A stretch of DNA of 64,000 nucleotides from assembly GCA_950097015.1 (NCBI GenBank), contig CATNEN010000030.1, positions 4,697,001-4,761,000 on the forward strand, given 5' to 3'. The position numbers and the translations under genes are program-made. Under the pieces are notes generated by a model. It saw only the letters and a program-made list of their open reading frames with translations, had not been told where the DNA came from and made no database searches. The DNA comes from Macrostomum hystrix. Its lineage: Eukaryota; Platyhelminthes; Macrostomidae. Of this stretch, positions 21,508 through 33,944 are shown piece by piece (the first letter of the stretch is position 1; each line of letters begins with the position of its first letter).

Positions 21508-24500
21508 GTAAAAAAATGAATTATATGCTTATCTGCTATAAATTACTCGTACATGGATTTGTAAAATCTACAGTTACACGAAGCATTTGCATTGTGCAAC
21601 ATGTCGGCACTCGATTTTAAATATTATAAGTAAAGGTTTAAAGTTCTATTTTTTATGCCACAAAATCGCGTGCTGGATAAAATAAAACTTTGTGAAAGTA
21701 ATAAAGGAAAGAGAGTCGTTGTGCAAAGAGTCGTAAAATACTCTAAAGAAAGCTTACTTACCAGACAGCCTGGAAAAAATTAACTTTGAGAGAAAAATGC
21801 CGCCAAACGTAAACAGGGCGATTCCGGTAGTGCAGCCAACCAGCCATATAACGATGCGCTTGTTGAATACAGCTGACAACAGCTTTTTACCATCGCTATC
21901 CAGGTTGCCAATGCCATCTCTGCTTCAGCTTCGCTTACCATTATCACCATCCGTTTGTGGCTCAATTGTGTTAACGGTTAAGGTTGAATTGGCCCTGTGG
22001 CTCACACTACATCCCTCACAGTCTGTGGCAAGCAAGCAGAGCACATGCACCCCAGCATGCTTTGGTTGACGGTGGAATCGCAGGCCTCTATCACTTTCGC
22101 CCAAGGCAAATAGAATAGGAATAGAACCGTTTTTTCCATCCAAAATAAAGTAGCTAATTTTACCAAAGGCGCCATCCATCTGGATCGAACGCCTTAAGAT
22201 GCATGAAATTGCGATCAATGTCTGTATTTAGAGACAAATTAATCTGCAACAGTTGCTCAGAAGGAACAACCCATTTTGGAATATTGTCATTGCGATCTTT
22301 TACAACCACTTTTACCATACAGTTACCAGTGTTTAAACGCTGTCCGCGGTCCACAGCTCGGACAGCAAATATCAATGATTTTTTAAAAGAGCCCATCATT
22401 GTTCCACTCTCGCGGTCAATGATGCTTGCAGTAAGGATTTGGGCAAAGTAGTCGCTTAAAGAGATGATGCGAAATGGTACCTGTTGATCATTTATAGAAA
22501 CTATGGCAAAATTCAACCCTGCGTTTTAAAAGCCTTTACAACAAAAGTGTCTGGGTCTTCATTCTCATAGACTTCGAATGTGTGAGTGGATTGACTAAAT
22601 TTGGGCTCTACGTCGTTTTCATCAATAATATGAACGACCACTGGAACATATGTATTTAAAGCAGGATAGCCATTTTCCTTAGCAACGATATTGAACTTCC
22701 ATATTTTAATGTGTTCACTGTCTAGCACACGTGTCGTCTGCACCTCTCCGTCTCCTGTCACGCGAAAAAACACCGTATGGTATGGGCTCTGGTAGGAAAT
22801 TCGTCTATTTTGATTAGTATCAAGGTCTGTCGCTGTTACTCTAGCAACATAGGAAAGAGCAGGAAGGTTTTCTTTAACTATAAAGTCGTATGCCATCTGA
22901 GAGAATACAGGCTTTTCATCGTTGACATCCTGAATTTCAACAAAAAGCCTAACTGAAGAATTAAGAGTAGGCGAGCCTCTATCGTGACAATAAAAAAACA
23001 TTATAAGAATCCTGAACCTCACGATCAAAGCGATCCTAACTAAGGATCTCGAAAGTTTGCTGTTTCTCCACTTTCTCGAACCTTTCTGATCTGTCTGGCA
23101 GCAAGCTAAGTATGAAAAGACTGGCTGTCGGGCCCTCAATTTTACATTCAGCTTCGCCACCTGCACCAGAATCATAGTCAACCACCGACGCCAAGCCGAG
23201 CAGGCTATTCGGTGCCGCGTTCTCTGAAACTGTTAGTCTGTTCGTGGCTCGCATTTCTTCTTTGCTGAGATGAACTGTGAAAAGCGGTACAAAATCGTTT
23301 TCATCCAGAATGTCGATCCCTACTTGAATTGTCGAAGACTTTCGGATCAAGGCGCGGTCTGTTGCAATGGCGCTAAACTCAAAGAAATGGGTCTCTGCAA
23401 GGTCAAAATCTAGAGCCTTCTACAGCCACAGGAGGCCGCGCAGCCGGTCAAGCTGAAAGTAGCTCAGCACCTTTGCTGGGTACCTGGAGCAAAGTAGTAC
23501 TCGATTTCGCCATTCCTGCCTTTATCGGGATCAGTAGCGTACAACTGCAGTACTGTGGTCCCGTAGGGTGCAGTTTCAGAAACTTTGGCACTGTAGTGTG
23601 ACTGATTAAAGGCCGGTCGGTTGTCATTCAAGTCTTCTATAATTATGAGAAGGTCAATGCTGGATGATCAAGGCTCTTTGCCTAGGTCTTGAGTGTAATG
23701 TTGTACCGCTCAATTTTCTCACAATCAAGAGGATGCTTTAGCAATAGGCTGATCGTCTCAGAATTTCCCTGTGTTTTTAGTGTGGAGTTTTTTAATCGGA
23801 AATTCAACGGTATTGAACGGTAGAAATTCAATTCGCTAAGTTAAGAAGTACCTTAAGGTAAAATGTAATTACGCGAGCTATGTTACCGAATTGTGAAAAA
23901 ATACACCCGTACATACATGGACTTAAGAAAACACGAGCTAAAATTTGCTGACATTTTTTCAGCAGAGAGAATGATTAGACTTCTCAATGTATACATCTAA
24001 CTAACAGCAGTACCATCACACTATACGAAATCGCTAATTTTTATTTAACCGGTATTTCTTTTTTCTAAATTTGATGCTCTATCTTTCACTTTTAGCTTTC
24101 CGCCAAACTTTAAAACTATTTTTGTAGCAACTTAAGTGACCTTGCGTAAAATAAGTTAACGATATATCGACTTGGATACTTAACTCATCTCCAGAACTTC
24201 TTATTTGAAAGAGTGTCCTTGCGATGTGAAAGTCATTATAAAGTTGCCTGTGCACTTACCTGAAATTCCAACAAGGAAGCAGAAAAGCGTTTGCTTCTAA
24301 CTTCATCACCGATAATGCCGAATGTTTCAGATGGATCTAGCAGTTCGTAAACAATAGTACCGTTGTTGCCAAAATCAGGATCCCTTGCTGCCTCTACCCC
24401 AAATAAGTCGCCAACTCGATGGTCCACGGTTAGTAAAACTTCTAAATTGTTTCGCAACCACAGTGGGGCATTGTCATTCACGTCAAGAACAGAAATAGTT

Positions 24501-24923
24501 ATGTCAATAGTATGATCGCATGAAGGTTTCTTCACTGTCCAACTTCGATGCACAAAGCCTTAAAGCTCAATTGACAAGCTTGGTGCTTGTCGCAGTGCTC
24601 TATTGTGTCGCGTCTATGCGTCTGCGAATAGGAAGAGTGCCTTGTGGTTCTAGCTCCAGGTAGCTGACTCAAGAGTTCGGATCGTCATTGTTTGGCATCA
24701 TTAAGAAGCTAACATTCTCAGCGCCAAAAGCAGCTGTATTGGCTAAGTGACCAACTTCCGAGCCCTTAAGTTGCTCCTCAACAACAGTGAACTTTATCAC
24801 TGCCGCATCAGCTGATGAATGATATTGTTGACCATAGAGTGACACTAGAAGAGACGGCAGAAGGACCAGCAGCGGTTTCATTTCGATGTTTGGATGCTTT
24901 CTTCTCGCGAGTACGATCGTCAA

Positions 24924-25517
24924 TTTTTTAAGTAAAAAGCGAGGGTTATTAAGCTTTGCGGAATTCCATCTTGACTTAGAGAATCTGATTACTGCGTCCC
25001 TTTTAACTACGTAGAATTTATCAGAATAAATTTTTCCTACTTAATGTTGCTCTTGTAGCATTGTTCTTAATTTTGCACATAGCAATATCTTACAAATTTT
25101 TGCAAAATAATCGTTCGTTCGTATGCTTACTGAGTCGTTCAAGGATGGCCCTTTACGAATTTACATTTTTTAAACAAACTGATGCAATTAACCATGGGTA
25201 TAATTTGTGCGGAAGTTACTGCCGACTTCAGGACTTTCTTTTGAGGATTCTAATCATCCCCTTAAAACTGAGCTGAATGCCGGAGAGGATATATGAGCGC
25301 GGAAGGGGAAGAGATTAGTAAACTAGCTGGAATTTAGATTTTTAGGATCCCCACTCTATTTTAAGTATTTATATTCAGATACAAAGTCCAAAATATGTAG
25401 GCGCCAATTAGTTGGCAAGAGGTCCCAAATCAGGATTCTGATTGTCGAGAATGCGAATGCTGCTTCGATGCAAGTAAACATACCCGGAGAGTTAATCCAT
25501 AAAACTGAGCGCACCCT
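24924..25517. other. Intergenic, nothing recognised
   Basis: Sequence between the 5' end of the protocadherin-like gene and the LTR element. The promoter of the former would be expected here on the minus strand; no convincing TATA box or initiator could be singled out. Confidence 0.4.
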
Positions 25518-25903
25518 TGTAGTGTTTGACGGCGCCTCACCGGACCAGTTGTAGAGGTTTTTCGGTAATGAGGCGAGAGCAAGGCGGTGGTTCAATTGGT
25601 TAATGGGTTTATAGAATAATGTTATTGGAATCTAGAAAAAGGGGGTTAGTGAAGAGATTCCAGCTGAGCTGCTGTATATTTATAATGTTGAGATAATCTT
25701 CCGGAAAGTTCTAGAAAAATATAATGCATTATAACAAAATGATTGTTAAGAAAATACTGCTAGTTATTTATCGCTAGTTTTACCAGCAGAATGCGAATAC
25801 TTGTTAATAATTAAATATATTGAAATACAGTAAATGGGAAATTGTTTCAGACACAGAACTTTCTAGAAAACGTACGAATAGAAATTTCTCGAAGGTCACT
25901 ACA
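25518..25903 (-). repeat. LTR (3' LTR in element orientation)
   Basis: 386 bp, TGTAGTG...CACTACA, matching 26869-27254. Apparent identity implies recent insertion or gene conversion. Confidence 0.85.
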
Positions 25904-26868
25904 ACAGTCCCCCCGCGGAAGACGGAGTCCCTATGGAAAAGTACAGTATCTATGGTTTGAAAATATGCGATGAAATGCGGTACTTAGGATAAGTTACTGT
26001 CAATTCGAATGGATTCGGCGATGGAGTCTGGTGTGATGGCGATCGATCCACTCGTGTCCTCGACTGGTCTCCCGGTTGGCGGGTTGTCGGACGTGGGACC
26101 AAACTGGGTGCTGCCGGATGCAGACAGACGACACCCTGGATGAGGTGCACCGGAGAAAGGCGGGTTGTCGCTCTGCGGCCGAGGGGACCAGGCGAAGCGC
26201 ACGAGACGGATGTCGATGTTGATGGTTTCGTGGTGAAGATTGCTGGCTGAATGTGGTGATGTCGCTTCGCGGTAGATGTGTCGAATGGAAATGCGGCTGG
26301 TCCACTCGTGCGTCCTTCTGTGTTGCTCCAGAATGGCGGGATGGCGCTGGGGCTGGTGCGACCTACGGAAGTTGCCGAGTTGCAGACAGACGACTCCCTG
26401 GACTGCGGCGGGGGACGACGGCGGGCAGTCGCTCTGCGGCTGGGCAGCATAGAGGGAGCGCATGAGATGGGCCGGAAACTGCGGATGTGATGCGACGGTG
26501 TGGCCGGGACGATCACCGGTTTGTCGGCTGACCTCGTGTTAGGCCTTTGAAATGGTGACTCCCCGGTGATGTTGGTCGGAACTGCTTCGGTTGAAGGCTC
26601 TTGGAGATGCTGGATCGGTGCAGGAAGCTCGGTCGATAGGCCTTTGTTAGCCCGTGTTGGCGTGGTTGATTGGTCATCGAAGGAGTCCTGCGTTGCTGTG
26701 GAGTTGCTGCGGAATCGGATGATTGCTGAGTGGATTGTGAGGCATTGTTGTCGATGGTACATGCGATGTGCTGCCGGTGATGATGACGGGCGAAAGTTCA
26801 GGCGATATTTTTACATGTTTGTTTGTTGTCCTGCCCCTGGCGGGGCTTCGGCGCCTCGCCGGACCAGT

Positions 26869-27254
26869 TGTAGTGTTTGACGGCGCCTCACCGGACCAGT
26901 TGTAGAGGTTTTTCGGTAATGAGGCGAGAGCAAGGCGGTGGTTCAATTGGTTAATGGGTTTATAGAATAATGTTATTGGAATCTAGAAAAAGGGGGTTAG
27001 TGAAGAGATTCCAGCTGAGCTGCTGTATATTTATAATGTTGAGATAATCTTCCGGAAAGTTCTAGAAAAATATAATGCATTATAACAAAATGATTGTTAA
27101 GAAAATACTGCTAGTTATTTATCGCTAGTTTTACCAGCAGAATGCGAATACTTGTTAATAATTAAATATATTGAAATACAGTAAATGGGAAATTGTTTCA
27201 GACACAGAACTTTCTAGAAAACGTACGAATAGAAATTTCTCGAAGGTCACTACA
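26869..27254 (-). repeat. LTR (5' LTR in element orientation)
   Basis: 386 bp, matching 25518-25903. Its inner end carries a second copy of the primer-site-like sequence (ggcgcctcaccggaccagt), so the LTR seems to have captured part of the internal region. Confidence 0.85.
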
Positions 27255-27297
27255 CCCTAACCACCTGGAAAATGATGACTAGTTAGGTCGAAGTGCA

Positions 27298-27361
27298 GTC
27301 CGGAAAAATTGCCAACGAGGAGCGAAGCGAGCGTAGCTCCTCGTTGGCAATTTTTTCGGAC
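27298..27361. repeat. Hairpin with 26-bp arms
   Basis: Arms 27298-27323 and 27336-27361 are inverse complements with one mismatch around a 12-base loop (gaagcgagcgta). It begins and ends with gtcc/ggac-type sequence. Confidence 0.85.
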
Positions 27362-27775
27362 AAACGAGACCGAGATAAGATTGCCCGGAGACTCCCCAAC
27401 GTAAAATCAACGTTTTAGAAACTAAAATTGATGCCGAATTAAAACTACTTGAGATGAAACCATGTGTGACCCCTCTATGGACGTAAAACATTTAGGGCTA
27501 CAAGATGAGCGACGTGAAATTTCCATAGCAACGCGTCTTGCGGTTGCCATGCAACGAAAAAGTGACTTTTCTGAGAGCCGTCGAAATCTTGAATCTCAAA
27601 AAATAAGGATTCACAATATACAGTCAAAAATTGATTGAACCCAACTTTTGGCAAATTTTCGGACCTATAAGACACTGATTGGTTATTTTCCGCTAAATGC
27701 TTACCTCGACAGGTAATTCTGTAAAAGTATGTTTTTCAAATGTCGAAAAATGTGCATTTTTTTCAACTTTCAACA

Positions 27776-27821
27776 GACGCAGCTCATATGTCGCGCGTCA
27801 GCGCGACCTATGAGCTGCGTC
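27776..27821. repeat. Hairpin with 21-bp arms
   Basis: Arms 27776-27796 and 27801-27821 are inverse complements with one mismatch around a 4-base loop (gtca). It lies about 450 bp from the preceding hairpin. Confidence 0.8.
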
Positions 27822-28674
27822 ATACTTACGATGGCACCTGGGACTGTTACATGACGCACGACTTTAACCAAGATACTCACTTTAACTGTACATTAGCACC
27901 TGTTAATTACATTTGAATATTCGTCGGGTATTCGAACCAAAATAGAGGAAATTAAACCTTGTTGCGAGACTCTAAAAAGTACATGAATGCGGTCATTTAG
28001 GTAAGATCTACATGTTTATAATTCATTTTGAGCCGTTTCGGCGCATTGACTCTGAGCCATCCACTATACTAAAAATGAAATGCTTGCTTGGTTGGTTGCT
28101 TGGTTGCTTGTAATTGATTTTCTCCCGAACGGCTCAACCGATTTTCACCATTTCTTCACCAAAAGATGCCAAATATGGGGACAATTATACACGTATTTTT
28201 ATTAAGCTTAACTTTATTGCTAAGGGGATTAAGTATTCGAAAAACATTATTTTGTCAAAGGTCAAACCATCTTGGCCTATTGAGAATTTTACTCACTGCC
28301 ACTGAATTAGAATTGCATCGTCAAATTGCGCAACAACCCCTAGCTGATTGAATTTGAAGCCTGCACTCTGGAGACAAATTGGAAATAAATGTACACAACC
28401 AACCGCGAGACTGAGTGTACTCTATTTTCTTACTTCATTGTACAAAGCCAGAACTTTGAGAATTCATTTTATAAGGCTGATTTTTGCACCCACTAACCAA
28501 CAGTCGGAATAGCCGATGTGTAGGCACTAGGAATAGGTTATAGGCTAGGCTAGGGTTCGATTCTGCACTGCGTCAAATCATTTAGACTAATTTTCAGCCA
28601 GTAGTGATTGAAGATTATTTTGATTTTTTTTTCATTTCGTAAATAAAATATCATAAATCATAGCAAACCTGAGT

Positions 28675-30790
28675 TTGAATCATGGCAAAAATAGAGCTTG
28701 AATCATGGCTAAACCAGAGTTTGAATCATGGCTTAACCAGAGTTTGAATCATGGCTAAACCAGAGTCTGAATCATGGCTTAACCAGAATTTAAATCATGG
28801 CTAAACCAGAGTCTGAATCATGGCTTAACCAGAGTTTGAATCATGGCTAAACCAGAGTCTGAATCATGGCTTAACCAGAATTTAAATCATGGCTAAACCA
28901 GAGTCTGAATCATGGCTTAACCAGAGTCTGAATCATGGCTAAACCAGAGTCTGAATCATGGCTAAACTGGAGTCTGAATCATGGCTAAACCATAGTCTGA
29001 ATCATGGCTTAACCAGAGTTTGAATCATGGCTAAACCAGAGTCTGAATCATGGCTAAACCAGAGTCTGAATCATGGCTTAACCAGAGTCTGAATCATGGC
29101 TTAACCAGAGTTTGAATCATGGCTAAACCAGAGTCAGAATCATGGCTAAACCAGAGTCTGAATCATGGCTAAACCAGCGTCTGAATCATGGCTAAACCAG
29201 AGTTTGAATCATGGCTAAACCAGAGTTTGAATCATGGCTTAACCAGAGTTTGAATCATGGCTAAACCAGAGTCTGAATCATGGCTTAACCAGAATTTAAA
29301 TCATGGCTAAACCAGAGTCTGAATCATGGCTTAACCAGAGTCTGAATCATGGCTAAACCAGAGTCTGAATCATGGCTAAACTGGAGTCTGAATCATGGCT
29401 AAACCATAGTCTGAATCATGGCTTAACCAGAGTTTGAATCATGGCTAAACCAGAGTCTGAATCATGGCTAAACCAGAGTCTGAATCATGGCTTAACCAGA
29501 GTCTGAATCATGGCTTAACCAGAGTTTGAATCATGGCTAAACCAGAGTCAGAATCATGGCTAAACCAGAGTCTGAATCATGGCTAAACCAGCGTCTGAAT
29601 CATGGCTAAACCAGAGTTTGAATCATGGCTAAACCAGAGTTTGAATCATGGCTTAACCAGAGTTTGAATCATGGCTAAACCAGAGTCTGAATCATGGCTT
29701 AACCAGAATTTAAATCATGGCTAAACCAGAGTCTGAATCATGGCTTAACCAGAGTTTGAATCATGGCTAAACCAGAGTCTGAATCATGGCTTAACCAGAG
29801 TCTGAATCATGGCTTAACCAGAGTTTGAATCAAGGCTAAACCAGAGTCTGAATCATGGCTAAACCAGAGTCTGAATCATGGCTAAACCAGCGTCTGAATC
29901 ATGGCTAAACCAGAGTCTGAATCATTGCTAAACCAGAGTTTGAATCATGGCTTAACCAGAGTTTGAATCATTCTAAACCAGCGTTTGAATCATGGCTAAA
30001 CCAGAGTTTGAATCATGGCTAAACCAGAGTTTGAATCATGGCTAAACCAGCGTTTGAATCATGGCTAAACCAGAGTTTGAATCGTGGCTAAACCAGAGTT
30101 TGAATCATGGCTAAACCAGAGCTTAAATCATGGCTAAACCAGCGTCTGAATCATGGCTAAACCAGAGTCTGAATCATGGCAAAACCAGAGTCTGAATCAT
30201 GGCTAAACCAGCGTCTGAATCATGGCTTAACCAGAGTTTGAATCATGGCTTAACCAGAGTTTGAATCATGGCTAAACCAGAGTCTGAATCATGGCTAAAC
30301 CAGAGTTTAATTCATGGCTAAACAAGAGTCTGAATCATGGCTTAACCAGAGTTTGAATCATGGCTAAACCAGAGTTTGAATCATGGCTAAACCAGAGTTT
30401 GAATCATGGCTAAACCAGAGTCTGAATCATGGCTAAACCAACGTTTGAATCATGGCTAAACCAGAGTCTGAATCATGGCTAAACCAGAGTTTCAATCATG
30501 GCTAAACCAGCGTCTGAATCATGGCTAAACCAGCGTCTGAATCATAGCCAACCAGAGTTTGAATCTTGGCTAAACCAGAGTTTGAATCATAGCCAACCAG
30601 AGTCTGAATCATGGCAAAACGAGAGTTTGAATCATGGCTAAAGCAGACTTTAAATCATCACAGCGTCTGAATCATGGCTAAACCAGAGTTTGAATCATGG
30701 CTAAATTAGAGTTTGAATCATGGTAAAACGAGAGTTTGAATCATAGCCCACCAGGGTTTAAAACATGGCGAAACCTGAGTTTGAATCTTG
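28675..30790 (+). repeat. 23-bp minisatellite, unit 1
   Basis: About 90 copies of gaatcatggctaaaccagagt plus two variable bases (tt or ct). Common variants are gcttaacc and agcgtct. Degenerate copies cluster at the right end (atagccaacc, catcacagcg). Confidence 0.9.
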
Positions 30791-30804
30791 GCTAACCCAG
30801 CGTT

Positions 30805-32345
30805 TGAAAAATCAACGTCAACTGGGGAGTCATCATCAAAATGGGGATCAAGGTAAACTGGGGGATAATCGTCAACTGGAGGATCTTGGTAAACTGGGGG
30901 ATAATTGTCAACTGGGGGATCATTGTCAACTGGGGGATCGTTGTGAACTGGGGGATCATTGTAAACTAGGGGGTAATGGTCAACTGGGGGATAATTGTCA
31001 ACTGGGGAATCATCATCAAATGGGAGATCATGGTCAACTTGGGGATCATTGTCAACTGGGGGATCATTGTCAACTGTGGGATCATTGTCAACTGGGGGAT
31101 CATTGTCAAATGTGGGAACATTGTCAACTGGAGGAACATTGTTAACTGGGGATCATCATCAATGGGGAGACTTCATCAACTGGGGGATCATTGTGAACTG
31201 GGGGATCTTTGTTAACTGGGGGATCATTGTCAACTGGGGGATCATTCTCAACTGGGGGATCATTGTCAACTGGGGGATCATTGCAAACTGGGGGATCATT
31301 GTCAACTGGGGGATCATTTTCAACTGGGGGATCATCATCAACTGGGGGATCATTGTGAACTGGGGGATCTTTGTCAACTGGGGGATCATTGTCAACTGGG
31401 AGATCATTGTCAACTGGGGGATCGTTGTCAACTGGGGGAACTTCATTGTCAACTGGGGATCATTGTCAACTGGGGGATCATTGTCAACTGGGGGATCATC
31501 ATCAACTAGGGGATCATTGTCAACTGGGGGTTCATTGTCAACTGTGGTATCATTGTCAACCGGCGGGATCATTGTCAACTGTGGGATCATTGTCAACTGA
31601 GGGATCATTGTCAACTGGGGTATCATTGTCAACTGGGTGATCATCATCAACTGGGGGATCATTGTCAACTGGGGGAACATTGTCAACTGGAGGAACATTG
31701 TTAACTAGGGATCATCATCAATGGGGAGACTTCATCAACTGGGGGATCATTGTGAACTGGGGGATCTTTGTTAACTGGGGGATCATTGTCAACTGGGGGA
31801 TCATTCTCAACTGGGGGATCATTGTCTACTGGGGGATCATTGTCAACTGGGGGATCATTTTCAACTGGGGGATCATCATCAACTGGGGGATCATTGTCAA
31901 CTGGGGGATCATTGTCAACTTGGGGATCATTGTCAACTGTGGGATCATTGTCAACTGGGTGATCATCATCAACTGGGGGATCATTGATAACTGGGGGAAC
32001 ATTGTCAACTGGAGGAACATTGTTAACTGGGGATCATCATCAATAGGGAGACTTCATCAACTGGGGGATCATTGTGAATTGGGGGATCTTTGTTAACTGG
32101 GGGATCATTGTTAACTGGGGGATCATTCTCAACTGGGGGATCATTGTCAACTGGGGGATCATTCTCAACTGGGGGATCATCATCAACTGGGGGATCATCA
32201 TCAACTGGGGGATCATTGTGAACTGGGGGATCTTTGTCAACTGGGGGATCATTGTCAACTGGGGGTTCATTGTCAACTGGGGGTTCATTGTCAACTGGGG
32301 GATCATTGTCAACTGGGGGATCATTGTCAACTGGGGGTTCATAGT
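30805..32345 (+). repeat. 18-bp minisatellite, unit 1
   Basis: Tandem copies of gggggatcattgtcaact with scattered variants. Because 18 is a multiple of 3 and the unit lacks stops in several frames, long frames appear on both strands (repeats of IVNWGI, or of PQLTMI on the minus strand). Confidence 0.92.
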
Positions 32346-33024
32346 AGCTTTAAAAAGCTGTAAATTCAGCTTCTAAAAAGTCTATACTAGACGAATTAAA
32401 AGTATTTCTGCTCCCCGAAGGGGGGCAAATCTTGCTAGTCCACTATACTAAAAATGAAATGGTTGGTTGCTTGTAATTGATTTTCTCCCGAACGGCTCAA
32501 CCGATTTTCACCATTTCTTCACCAAAAGATGCTAAATATGGGGACAATTGTACACGTATTTTTATTAAGCTTAACTTTATTGCTAAGGGGATTAAATATT
32601 CGAAAAACATGATTTTTCAAAGGTCAAATTCAAAGGTCAAACCACTCACTGCCACTGAATTAGAATTGCATCGTCAAATTGCGCAACAACCCCTAGCTGA
32701 TTGAATTTGAAGCCTGCACTCTGGAGACAAATTGGAAATAAATGTACACAACCAACCGCGAGACTGAGTGTACTCTATTTTCTTACTTCATTGTACAAAG
32801 CCAGAACTTTGAGAATTCATTTTATAAGGCTGATTTCTGCACCCACTAACCAACAGTCGGAATAGCCGATGTGTAAGGCACTAGGAATAAGTTAGGCTAG
32901 GCTAGGGTTCGATTCTGCACTGCGTCAAATCATTTAGACTAATTTTCAGCCAGTAGTGATTGAAGATTATTTTGATTTATTTTTTTCATTTCGTAAATAA
33001 AATATCATAAATCATAGCAAACCT

Positions 33025-33930
33025 GAATTTGAATCATGGCAAAAATAGAGCTTGAATCATGGCTAAACCAGCGTCTGAATCATGGCTAAACCAGAGTCTG
33101 AATCATTGCTAAACCAGAGTTTGAATCATGGCTAAACCAGAGTTTGAATCATGGCTAAACCAGAGTTTGAATCATGGCTAAACCAGAGTTTGAATCATGG
33201 CTAAACCAGAGTTTGAATCATGGCTAAACCAGAGTCTGAATCATGGCTAAACCAGAGTTTGAATCATGGCTAAACCAGAGTCTGAATCATGGCTTAACCA
33301 GAGTTTGAATCATGGCTAAACCAGAGTTTGAATCATGGCTAAACCAGAGTCTGAATCATGGCTAAACCAGCGTCTGAATCATGGCTAAACCAGAGTTTGA
33401 ATCATGGCTAAACCAGAGTCTGAATCATGGCTTAACTAGAGTTTGAATCATGGCTAAACCAGAGTCTGAATCATGGCTAAAGCAGAGTTTGAATCATGGC
33501 TAAACCAGAGTCTGAATCATGGCTTAACCAGAGTTTGAATCATGGCTAAACCAGAGTTTGAATCATGGCTAAACCAGAGTTTGAATCATGGCTAAACCAG
33601 AGTCTGAATCATGGCTAAACCAGAGTTTCAATCATGGCTAAACCAGCGTCTGAATCATGGCTAAACCAGCGTCTGAATCATAGCCAACCAGAGTTTGAAT
33701 CTTGGCTAAACCAGAGTTTGAATCATAGCCAACCAGAGTCTGAATCATGGCAAAACGAGAGTTTGAATCATGGCTAAAGCAGACTTTAAATCATCACAGC
33801 GTCTGAATCATGGCTAAACCAGAGTTTGAATCATGGCTAAATTAGAGTTTGAATCATGGTAAAACGAGAGTTTGAATCATAGCCCACCAGGGTTTAAAAC
33901 ATGGCGAAACCTGAGTTTGAATCTTGGCTA
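33025..33930 (+). repeat. 23-bp minisatellite, unit 2
   Basis: Shorter array of the same 23-bp repeat. It recurs at 36160-37066 and 39297-40202 in units 3 and 4. Confidence 0.9.
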
Positions 33931-33944
33931 ACCCAGCGTTTGAA

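Larger units (their letters stand above)
20604..24923 (-). pseudogene. Protocadherin-like gene with disrupted ectodomain
   Basis: Minus strand. Family members are single-pass calcium-dependent adhesion proteins. A hydrophobic signal-like segment (MKPLLVLLPSLLVSLYG, from 24881) leads into at least six cadherin repeats, marked by the linkers DVNDNAP, DLNDNRP, DENDFVP, DVNDEKP, DENDVEP and DRNDNIP. A transmembrane exon (21762-21872; RIVIWLVGCTTGIALFTFGG) and two cytoplasmic exons (21198-21313 and 20604-20804, TGA at 20604) follow. The 3' exons are joined by consistent phases (gtaagc...gtcag, 66 bp; gtaagt...caacag; gtaag...tttaag). A gtaagt donor is also visible near 24262. In the ectodomain there are in-frame stops at 24669, 23668, 23420 and 23036 and at least five single-base frameshifts, for example at a run of eight T near 22993. 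No intron would repair these. The other genes in the window are free of such errors, so decay is more likely than poor sequence, though the latter is not excluded. Confidence 0.75.
25518..27254 (-). mobile_element. Short non-autonomous LTR retrotransposon
   Basis: Two 386-bp direct repeats (25518-25903 and 26869-27254) look identical. Each begins TGTAGTG and ends CACTACA, a 7-bp perfect inverted terminus with canonical TG/CA ends. CCCT precedes the first repeat and follows the second, a 4-bp target duplication of the Ty3/gypsy type. The 965-bp interior has no protease, RT or integrase. On the minus strand, next to the 26869 repeat, the interior starts actggtccggcgaggcg, a plausible tRNA primer site, and the other end has a cgcggggggact purine-rich tract, so the element reads on the minus strand. 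An open frame of 270 codons (25950-26762, minus) is rich in Pro, Ser, Thr and Arg and could be a gag relic or chance. Confidence 0.82.
27255..28059. other. Spacer between the LTR element and Helitron array
   Basis: About 800 bp with no gene. It holds two strong inverted repeats (27298-27361 and 27776-27821), which suggests foldback-type mobile DNA. Confidence 0.5.
28060..32438 (+). mobile_element. Helitron-like unit 1 (4,379 bp)
   Basis: Its 5' module differs at several bases from those of units 2-5 (for example aaatatggggacaattatac against ...attgtac). Its 3' end equals those of units 2-4. The 23-bp array is long (about 28675-30790). Confidence 0.85.

Noticed and set aside
25950-26762. 270-codon minus-strand frame as a host gene
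   Set aside because: It lies between two LTRs; the Pro/Ser/Thr/Arg-rich content lacks recognisable motifs and fits degraded or non-coding element interior better.
30765-32376. Many overlapping open frames of 60-200 codons on both strands, repeated in each unit
   Set aside because: They follow from the 18-bp period of the minisatellite, have no start or splice context, and recur wherever the repeat occurs.
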